The position numbers and the translations under genes are program-made. This document shows positions 1-8,950 of a DNA stretch of 64,000 nt, piece after piece. Every line of letters starts with the position of its first letter. The stretch's first letter is position 1. The DNA comes from Prillingera fragicola. Its lineage: Eukaryota > Basidiomycota > Tremellomycetes > Trichosporonales > Trichosporonaceae. The notes under the pieces were generated by a model, which was given only the letters and a program-made list of their open reading frames with translations, did no database searches and was not told where the DNA came from. The stretch lies in NCBI GenBank assembly GCA_002335605.1, contig BEDY01000006.1, positions 682,001 through 746,000 on the forward strand, read 5' to 3'.

Positions 1-3000
1 ATCTGCCCCACCGTCGCTGTATAGAGAAGGTCCGGTCAATAGTAGATATAGTAGATGGACCTTGCCTTGCCTTGCCTTTGTGCCACTTGACCTTGTGCCA
101 CCTCGTACCTGCAGAGCTGCTGAGACAAGTTCGCATGACCAGACCCAACTTTCCGCGTGTCAATACCACGCGCCACCACGCTAGCATCCCCCACCTGCAG
201 CCCACCTGATGAGGATGCATGAATGGACACAGTGTGGCTTCCCCTGACAAGCAATGATGGCGCAGTGGCGCCCGTCGATTCCGAATCCTAGCAAACAGCT
301 GAGAGTCCATGTTCTGGTGGTCTTGTTCCATATCGTCCCTGGGCCCTGGGCCTGCTAAGAGTGCATGGATGGTTTTTCGCCGGTTCCGTTCCTTACACGA
401 CGCTCAAGTGCACAACTTTAACATTCGGGTGTGTTAAAATTGAACCTGGGACCTTGGTGACAGGTTGTGGGGCCTGGGGCCGGTGCTGGGAGGAACACTT
501 GCACAATCAGTCACGAGGACCAGGTCCTTGGTGGCATTTGCCAGCGAGCCTGGCAGCGATATGCGATACCAGCCCCGAGAATACCGGCACCATGGTCCTG
601 CGCGTAATTTATACACTGCGCTATGCACGACGACGACGCAAGTACCTGCCCGCTCACCGCAATATGCAATGTAGCTAATGTAGGCTTTACATGCTCTCGC
701 TCGCGCCTTGTTCACGTCCTGGGTGCTGAGTGCCTGCCCGTGGCGCTGTGCCTGCGCAGGAGGGTGAATGGGGACCTTTATGGCGCTGTCGCACCACCTG
801 TGGGTCCATGCTGCAGTGGCCAGAGTGGTATAGGAAATAATAAAAGAAATAATACGGGGGCGGCGTTTGATGCTGCAGGATACTCTTGGTCTCACGATAG
901 CGGATACGGTTTGTGCTGCAGTGTTGTGCTGCAGTGGGGAAGGCGGAGGTAGCCAGGTACAGTTGGTGGCCCACGCCGCTGCAAGATGGTATTCCATGCT
1001 GAGGTCCTTGTCGCCCAACCTGAGTGGCTTTGTTCCAATTGCATTGCTGTGTCAGCCTATGAAGCTAACGAAAAGATGGTTGTGGATGAAACTTCGATCC
1101 ACGACAAATAAAGGGATGGAGCTGCGACTGATTCATGACTCGAGAGGTGTGGCGAGTGGCACGTCGTCACAATGCGCACTAATCGTCAACATGTTGGGAT
1201 CATGGGGAATTTGTTCAACCAGCACCAGAAAGCATCACAGACGTGTCCCACATAGGCTTCGTTACAGGTTGTCTGGTGGATCACTCGCGGCCTCGATAAC
1301 GACGCTGAAGGTTCGTGATTGTACTGAACCTTACTGTAAGACACTATCTACTATCACAATACAAGCCACGCGTGATCAACGTGCCATCGAGGTTGCTCGT
1401 GCTCCCTCTGACCTCTGTCAGAAACGCATCAGCGGCCAGTTCCACCCATTGTGGGCCAACGGCGTCGTTACGTATTGTGCCTACTCAGCCCCATTGCGGA
1501 CACTTGACACCTCCATCCTTTCTACATGACGATGCTCTCTTAGAGCCCACGTGCAGCCACGGTAATCAATGTCAACAGCACTGACGCAGCTCCGTCTCTA
1601 CGTACGTGTCAACCCATACCTGCGTGATTTTCTGCAACGCCACCAGCCACGCGGCGACGTCAAGCCAGAACAGACATCCAATCTCGGCTTCCAATCGACT
1701 CGAGCGGCACGTACGTCCAACCTCGACGAGTCGAACAATAGCTTTTCGTCGAGACTGCTGGCGCCATAGCTACCAGGGGGCTGACTTGACCAGTGCAGGT
1801 GACATGTCCCCCACCCATTATTTGGTTTCACTGATCCAATTCCACTGAAATACATGTGCAGTCAAAAAGTGTCCAGCATGCCCACGCGGCCCGCATACCA
1901 GTGTACACCGAGCACGACCCATGATTCGACGAGCCAGCGAAAATGGCAGCTGACGATGCCGTGTCGCTGTGAACAGTTGGCGCAGGCCAATTCACTACAC
2001 TGAACGGCCACCTGACTACACCTACCGCCAGAACTGGCACCACTGGCACCGCGTGCGTCATCACCTCATGGCTGACTCGGGCGCGACGACGTCCACGAGC
2101 CTCGAACCGAGCAGCACACGGACATTGACTCGTGTCCGACATACCTCCAATCCCACGCATCACGCATAGAACATTCCGCTCCACCATCCATCGGCATCGC
2201 CAACGACACATGGATACCGAGTGCCACATAGTTCGCTTCCAGCCCACATTCCCACACCTCCACCAACCCCGCCTACGCTCGGCGGCCAGAAAAAGCAGGG
2301 CCAAGCCCCACCCAGAGCCAAAGTCCAGGCTGACCTGGGATCTGGGAATCAACTCTGGGCTGGGCCCAGCCTCAATACCTCGCAACATACCGCATATGGT
2401 GCTGCCTGCGGCCCGCTCGGTCCGTTGTCAAATGGGTATCAGAATAACAGACCTGACTGCTTTGGCCATTAGGACCAGGCCGCATTCTCGGAGCCGACTG
2501 CGTCGGCGCGAGGTTTATCCTCAGCCTCTGCATGCGCGGCGAAACGCGCCAGCTCCGCCCTCCTTCTACAACGCAGTTTGGAAGCAAGAACCACTCGCAC
2601 CGCGGCGGCCATGGCCTTTTGGAGTTTTTGGGCCAACTCTTTCCTCCGCGCTGGGGTTGTGCCGCGGCGCCGAGGGTCCGGTGTTTTCCCCTGTGGATTA
2701 TCCATGTTTTGCCACTGTCGAAGCATTCGCATCGCACGGAGATGCACGAGTGTCCGAGTGCGAACACGAGTGTCACGAGCGTTGTGGCACAGGTCATACC
2801 TCGTCATCTACTGCAGTGCACCTACTGCAGTGCACGTCACCACCCTTGTTTATCCACTAGACGATGGCTGAGTAGCAGGTCGAGTACTCGTCATGAGCAT
2901 AGCATGCTCCACCCAAATGAGTGGCGACCCAAGCGAGAATTACGTAATGACGTCATTTGGAAGATCGGCGCCGGCGGCATTCGGCATGAACCCAGGCACG

Positions 3001-3942
3001 CACCCGGATTCAGTCTGATCCCGCCCATGATCGTCTTCAGCTGCTCTGCAGGAAACAATACGACAGCAACACTGGGTTATTCTGGTCAATGGCCAAGCGA
3101 ACGGTGTGGGCAGACATCCACATATCCACACCGTGGCCTCCTCCGAACGCTCTCGGTCGCTCCTGCGCGATCGTGCGCCAGTTTGCAGATCGGATGAAGG
3201 CGAATCTACGTACTAGCTGTAGCGAATCTCGGGCCCAGTCGGTACACCCGAGCGAACCACAGTGGCGGCGGTTGTGCCGCTGTTTGCGGTTGAATGTCGC
3301 CATTCTCGGGGGTTCCCACACCTCGGTCCCTCGGGATGTACTCGGCCGCTCACTGACCGCACTGTGGGCTAGTGCTAGCGTCCCCAACGGCTCTGCGTAC
3401 TCGCAACCCATAGTGCGCACCGTGCTATGCACAGTGCAGACCAAAGGACGAAACGCGCTTAGGCACTCGTAGCGGTCGATCACTCGGAGCACGCACGCAG
3501 GGTGAAATTGTTGTGCTGCGCCATCATTACTCGCGCAGTACAGCTCTACACCTGCACTCGTGCTCTAATTCATCATCATCGACACCTCTCCAGTTCAGAT
3601 CAAAACCTGCCCACAGCGCAAAGAGCGCGCACACGCACACAGCATGTACCTCCCTGCAGCGCCATGCGCGAGCTTACTCTAGCCGCAACAAGAAAAAGCA
3701 GCAATGCCACCCAAAAACTAACGCCAGTTGAAGCTGCGACACCCAAACGTCGTTGTCCGTCTTGCCTGCCACGCCACCACCAACGTTTTGTTCGTTTGTG
3801 TTCCAGCCGCCACCTCCTGCTCGTTCTTGCTGCGCCACCATCCATCTGTCGGCCACCATATCACCATCGTACCACGTCTACTCAGTCGCTCTCTGCGAGG
3901 TGTTAGTGCACGGTTCGCGGAGCGAGAACGGGCACGTTTCAT
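1..3942. other. Gene-free stretch, unknown content
   Basis: No reading frame here looks like a real protein. The open frames are short, lie on both strands, overlap each other, and show neither the codon bias nor the short-intron joins seen from 3943 onward. Small repeats are visible: a CTTGC-type pentamer run near 60-79, a 13-bp near-perfect tandem around CTGCAG near 913-938, and a perfect 14-bp tandem duplication at 2808-2835. I see no telomere repeat, transposon terminal repeat or tRNA. It could be a long intergenic region, the flank of a gene outside the window, or a decayed element. Confidence 0.6.
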
Positions 3943-4746
3943 CTACGGACCGGAGATGAGCGCGAGGATCATGCTGCGAGTGTGTCAGCTGTGTCGTTCA
4001 CAACAAGGCCAGTAACGTACCGGTAGAGGTAGTAGAAGAACGAGACGAGGAAGAAGCCGAGCTTGATGAACGACTCCTTCTTGTGACCAGAGAGCGTACG
4101 GAAGATCTCTGTGGCATCGTACATGTGGTTCTTGGCCAAGACCCTACACACGTTAGCAACTGCACAAGCTCTTACGCACACGCGGCTAAACCGCAACACG
4201 GCCACTCACTTGTTAACATTGTATCCAACGAGCGGTGCATTGAGGAAGAATGCCAGCCACTGTCCAGAGAGAAGGAACAGAAGGGTAAGGAAGGCGTGGG
4301 CAATCATCTCGGGAAGAACGAACTGGAACGTATGTTAGGTCGTGTGCTCTTGGTTTAGCCAACCACGCAACGTACTTGGTTGAGCTTGTTGCACAGGTCG
4401 ATGGGGTTGATGTAGTCTTTCACTTGTTAGTACGGCTGTTTCTTCTTGCCCCGGACGCAGGTTGATATCGCTGTCGCTTGCGCAGCGTACTCACCGCACT
4501 CAAGGTCAGAGAACATGATGATCTGCGCTTGTTAGCAAGCCGACTTCAAGCTCTACAGCCGCGGTAAACTTACAAAGAATACCATAGTAAACAGAAGAGC
4601 CGCGGCCATGATGACCGCGAAGAGGAACAGCCATCCTGGGTACGTTAGCTGCTGCGGTGTGAAGTTGCGTCTCGCTCTGGCTGCTGTTGGATTCGCCGTC
4701 CCAGGTGCAGCTCGCCAGACGCTGGATGCACACCTTCTCCGCCCAT
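3943..4746 (-). CDS. ERV14: Cornichon/Erv14-type COPII cargo receptor
   Basis: Small ER membrane protein that loads other membrane proteins into COPII vesicles for ER-to-Golgi export. Seven exons on the minus strand: 4734-4746, 4574-4635, 4495-4522, 4376-4416, 4210-4322, 4021-4143 and 3943-3973. Together they give 136 residues; the yeast family is about 138. The family signatures are plain: FSDLECDYINPIDLCNKLN at residues 29-47, and KNHMYDATEIFRTLSGHKKES at about 90-110, just before the last helices. Three hydrophobic helices lie at about 6-28, 55-78 and 112-134. The first exon has only 13 nt (Met-Gly-Gly-Glu plus one base); I chose it because it is the only nearby ATG that enters the Trp-Leu-Phe helix in frame through a GT donor (GTGTGC). 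The inner exons are very secure; the first is less so. Confidence 0.93.
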
Positions 4747-5091
4747 TGTGAATGCGTATGTGTGTGATTAGGATTGGGGGTTGAGAGCGTGAGTTTACCG
4801 AGGATTGCCAAACGAGTCGAAGACTAGTGAGCGAGGTGTGAGTGATGACAATGTAGATGGGATTGACACGCTCTCTACGAAAGCGTCATTGCCTGCCAGC
4901 CAGGGCTGCTCCCACCACCGCACTGCCGGACACAAGTTGCCACACAGTCGGAGTTATAGTTCAAAACGCCGCTCACTGTACGCGTCTCGGCCTGGCTGCT
5001 GGGTGGCTGCTGCCTGCCGCGCACATGCTTGATGCATCCGGACAAAGGACAATGTTCAAGTCACCGCCTGTTCACTCATCATCACTCCAGC
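4747..5091. promoter_or_regulatory. Divergent spacer, ERV14 / RRM-like gene
   Basis: This 345-bp spacer separates the start of the minus-strand ERV14 homologue from the ATG of the plus-strand RRM-like gene. It must hold both promoters if the two starts are right. I see no obvious TATA element. Confidence 0.5.
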
Positions 5092-6078
5092 ATGTCGTCC
5101 CGCGCGAAGCCATACTCGCGGGAGTCTCGCCCGAGCTCAGACGGAGCATGGAAGCACGACCTGCACGACGCAGTCCGCACCACTCTCGCGTCGCGTCTCG
5201 CCTCCACCTCCACCTCGAGCTCGCGTTCAAGCAGCGCAGCCGCCGCTGCTTCCTCGAGCTCGCTTGCAGCCCGCCTGTCCAACACGACCCGTGAGCTTCT
5301 TCCAGACACCACCTCTCTCGCGGCCAACAAGCCCAAAACCACCACCTCGGGCGGAAAGATGTATGGCTTTGACTCAACTCCGCCACCCAACGTCAACAAT
5401 CCCAATGCTGGCCGCGAGCTACTGCCCGCCGATGGCAAGGCCGCACGCTCAGCCCGCTCGTCCCGCTCGTCCCGACCCCGCTCGGCCGTTGATCCCGGAC
5501 AGCGCAATCTCGCTCTATCGGGCTTGACAGCCGCGCTCTCACGCGACAACGGCCCGCGAGGTGCCCAGGTGTCCATAATGGGCGCTGCTAGGGGGCCGAC
5601 ATGGCTGCGTGTGTCGAGTCTCGCGCGAGGAACGACGGCAGAGGACGTCAAGTCTGCGTTCGCACCTGTACCAATTCTCACCGCACGTCTTGTGTCTGGG
5701 CGTGACGAGCGCACCGCGACTGTCGAGCTCGAGATTGCAGACCGACCAAGCGCGGACGGCCTCATTGCACAGTACGACGGCGTTGCTGCCGATGGCGAGA
5801 TTCTCAGTGTGGTTCTCATGCCAGCGCCGCCATCCTCGGCGTCGCGCAATAGTCCGCGCGGTGGAGAGTTCGACAACGGGAACGGCGGTCACCGTGGAGG
5901 GCAGCGTGCGTCGAAAGGATTGCAAGACCGGCTGGATCGCCGCGGACCACCCCCATCAGGGTACGTCGTCTGATGGAGGGAAATATTGACGGGCGGAGTG
6001 CTGACATGACGCAGGAAGCTGTACTCCGACCAGGCGGACCGTGGTGGATCGTTGGCTGCGCGTCTCGGTGGGCGATGA
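5092..6078 (+). CDS. RRM-like protein of unknown role
   Basis: Two exons, 5092-5960 and 6015-6078, joined across an intron with GTACGT donor and GCAG acceptor; product 310 residues. The N-terminal half is Ser/Ala/Arg-rich and low in complexity. Residues about 168-245 look like an RNA recognition motif: a WLRVSSLARG strand resembling RNP2, a helix beginning TTAEDVKSAF, then an acidic strand and a closing strand SVVLMP. The tail is Gly/Arg-rich and ends KLYSDQADRGG...LGGR. An in-frame ATG lies 21 codons upstream (5029), but 5092 has the better position after a pyrimidine stretch and gives the MSSR start. RNA binding is inferred from the fold; I cannot name the orthologue. Confidence 0.75.
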
Positions 6079-6336
6079 GGGCACAGAGGCTTGCGGATTG
6101 TGAAGAGGGGGTATTGACATCGGCGTGATCGTTCGGGACAGCCTTGGGAAAGCCAGGCCACGACAAAGGGCAGGAGCAAGGCACGCGCAGCGATCTGTTC
6201 CATCAATCTAGAATAACAGCTTCATTCATCTAGAGATGCGTAATGTACAAGTAGTCTATCCCGCGCGGCGCGGCGTACATCTACCTCTCGCTCTATCCCC
6301 ACACCCCTAATGCCCAGAGAACGCAGAGAAGGCCGC

Positions 6337-7362
6337 TTAGTCCTGATCCATGGCGGAAAGCAACTTCTCAGCACCGCCAGCCTTCTTGACCATGCGCTTG
6401 AGCTCTCCGGGAGTCTTCTGCCAGACGTTGATCTTGGCGTCACGTGCCATGGCGCTGTAGTCGTCGTCGTGCTTGCGGACAAGCTTTGTGAGCCACTCGC
6501 GCTCGGCGTTCGAGGTATGACGGATGACCGGGGCGGACTGGGCAGCGAGGTTCTCGAGCTCTGCGATGTTGTTAGTGCTGGTCTTCCAAAGAGTTCCAAA
6601 GAGAATGAACAGGTTGACGTTGGGAGCTGAACAGTTCGGCTTTCGATGCACCAAGCCATCCAGTTCGGTGCTCAGCCCGTCTGCAGCTACTCACGCTTAA
6701 CAACATCGGTCCTGGCCTTGACAGGGGCGCGAACCTCCTCCTCCGCGTTCAAAGGCTTCCAAGCAGCCTTGCCGTCCTTGGCTTCGCTCTCGTCCTCCTC
6801 CTCAGGCTCGTCGTCAATGATAATGTCGATAACGTTTCCCTCGGCGTCACGGATAATGCGGCCAAAGCCCACCTTGGGAGCCTCCTCGTCGTCCTCGGTG
6901 GGCAGCACGGGGAGGGGGACACGGTGGTTACGCGAAAGAGCGTTGCCCTTGGCGACAGGAAGAGAGGGAAGAAGACCAAGAGCACGGTAGCTGGATCGTT
7001 AGTACACGGCCCATGAACATGTGACAGGGCGACCGTCGACAGGGCGACCGTCAAAAGACCGGCAAGGCAATGGGGTCGTGTGCAGAATTGAGCAAGGTAT
7101 CCAGCACCTCGCGCACCCACAGCAGACCGATGCACCAGATCCCTAGCCACTGCCACCCTATTCAGATCCTCGTCTCCCATGACCCTCAATGCACTTACTT
7201 CTGGAAGACAGTCTTCTTCTTGTCCCAAGCCTTCTGCAAGGCCTCTGGTCCGAGAAGAGGAGCAACACGACGGAGCTTTTGGTTCATGCGGCGCTTCTGA
7301 AGGTTGGAGGGCTTTGTGCTCTTGTGGGAGCGTCCCTTTGAGCGCTGGCGGGGGTTGGCCAT
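6337..7362 (-). CDS. NOP16: Nop16 ribosome biogenesis factor
   Basis: Nucleolar protein of the 60S pre-ribosome assembly pathway. Three exons on the minus strand, 7199-7362, 6695-6990 and 6337-6560, give 227 residues, close to the family's usual 200-230. The start MANPRQRSKGRSHKS with a basic first 40 residues is typical for Nop16. The middle has the acidic stretch IIIDDEPEEEDESE (about residues 110-124). The end carries the conserved block HDDDYSAMARDAKINVWQ followed by TPGELKRMVKKAGG. Introns have a CACTAAC branch site before CGCAG and a CTAAC before CCAG. The gene points away from the F-box-like gene at 7824 and its 3' end faces the RRM-like gene. Confidence 0.93.
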
Positions 7363-7823
7363 TGTGATTGATGTAGTGGTTTGAGGTGTAGAGAGAGAGA
7401 GGTACTGAAGAGCTACGATGAACGTGCAGTGGGTGGACCGGCCACTGTGGGGGTTCAAAATATCTGATGCCAGGCACGGTGTAGTCGAGCGTGGGAAAGT
7501 GGCCACCCAGTCGATTACCCCGCGGGGAGGGAACATGACGTTGTCACCCGATGTCCTCACTGAGCCTTCTGCTCCTCCGTCTTACGTCCACAACGCTTCC
7601 ACAGTAACACAGCAGCACACACATATCCTCGTTGTCTGCCGCAAAATCTTATCGGGGCTTATGACACTCCTCCTTTGAGAGCGGTCTCCTATGTGGCAGT
7701 TTTGCCACAATCGCACCGTCGACTTCTAAACTCCAGCTCTCGAAATTGTCGAGCTGGTGCGATCCAATCTGTGCATCAGCGATAAAACCTCTTCACGCAC
7801 CTTCTTGGCCTACTCTGTTCAGC
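7363..7823. promoter_or_regulatory. Divergent spacer, NOP16 / F-box-like gene
   Basis: Spacer of 461 bp between two divergent starts. It includes a possible upstream in-frame ATG for the plus-strand gene at 7746. No other structure is evident. Confidence 0.45.
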
Positions 7824-8897
7824 ATGCCTCAACCATCACGAAGCCCCTTCGACCTCACAGCGTTCCCAGACCTCTTTGACGACCTCTTGACGCACGCCCA
7901 TCGCTCAACGCTCCTCACCCTTCGTACCCTCTCCCGAGAAACGCTATCTGCCGTGGACAATTACCTATTCTATCACATCAAACTAGGCGGCGAACCCTGG
8001 ACTCCGGTCGACCAGTGGCTGAACAATAAACGCCATCTCACAATAACGACTGGCAAGCACAAGCGCATCCCAGTGTTGATGAAATGGCACGCACAGCGGC
8101 CACGAGACTACAGCGACGCCGTCCTCCGTGGTTTGGCCCATGCCCGCATTGTCGACTTAACCTGGGACTCGGACGAGGATGTGCTCTCCGTCGTGCCAAA
8201 GTTTACGCATGTGGACACATTTCGACACCGGGGGGATGTCTACCATCCCCCCATTGGCAGCCCACGCACGACAGTCCTGTTTGGCTCTGAGGGAAAACAC
8301 GCACATCGACATTTTGCCTTTGACCCCTTTAAGAACCTTACACCAGGCGTAGAGCGCGCCGTGTTCAACATTGACGATCCGTGTCAAGTGAGCTTCTACT
8401 GGGAGCGGTGGCTGGGTCGCCAGCCAGGCGACGTCGTCCTGCCAGAGAGTCTCAAGGAGATGGTCTACATCATCTGGGTCGACTCGGAGTGGCACCTCCG
8501 TCCCCGCCCGCCGTCGTTTGACAACGTCCCAAATCTAGTCGAGTACGAGAGTGTAATTTACTTTCACGCCATCCGCCTCGCGCCGGAAATCAAGCACACA
8601 ATCGTCGTGAATGATTTCAGGGGCAAGCCGCCGGCCAACCTCTTTGACGCGCCTTACGACGAAGCCGCGCGAACGCGGTTGAAGGACGACTACGAAGATC
8701 CAGAAATTGTCGCCCTGCATGTTCCCCAAACGGTCATGCAAGGGTGGGACAGGACGGCGCGCAACGTCGAGTTTCTCACCATGTCAGAGTATCGAGAACG
8801 TGTGGGGGAAGCTGCCATCGAGCTTGAGACGAATTTCAATTGGGATCGCGATTATGAGTACGTCGGCGGACGCTACAAGGATTCTTGGGAACAGTAA
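7824..8897 (+). CDS. F-box-like protein, unknown specificity
   Basis: Single-exon gene of 357 residues. The N-terminus has an F-box-like pattern: FDLTAFPDLFDDLLTHAHRS followed by LLTLRTLSRETLSAVDNYLF, the arrangement seen in the large families of single-exon F-box-like proteins of trichosporonous yeasts. The rest has no repeat or catalytic motif I recognise; it is rich in Asp, Pro and Trp and ends in a charged segment. If it is a true F-box protein it would link a substrate to Skp1 in an SCF ubiquitin ligase, but that is inference from about 45 residues. The frame is open from an ATG at 7746; I prefer 7824 (MPQPSRSPFD) because the F-box-like segment then starts close to the N-terminus. Confidence 0.7.
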   Translation: MPQPSRSPFDLTAFPDLFDDLLTHAHRSTLLTLRTLSRETLSAVDNYLFYHIKLGGEPWTPVDQWLNNKRHLTITTGKHKRIPVLMKWHAQRPRDYSDAVLRGLAHARIVDLTWDSDEDVLSVVPKFTHVDTFRHRGDVYHPPIGSPRTTVLFGSEGKHAHRHFAFDPFKNLTPGVERAVFNIDDPCQVSFYWERWLGRQPGDVVLPESLKEMVYIIWVDSEWHLRPRPPSFDNVPNLVEYESVIYFHAIRLAPEIKHTIVVNDFRGKPPANLFDAPYDEAARTRLKDDYEDPEIVALHVPQTVMQGWDRTARNVEFLTMSEYRERVGEAAIELETNFNWDRDYEYVGGRYKDSWEQ

Positions 8898-8950
8898 ACG
8901 CCAAAATGTGTGTATGTACAATGACAATGCATAATGATGATAACCTCTCT

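Noticed and set aside
434..3492. Several open frames of 110-242 codons in the first 3.5 kb
   Set aside because: They overlap each other on both strands and have no domain, no splice-compatible continuation and no codon bias.
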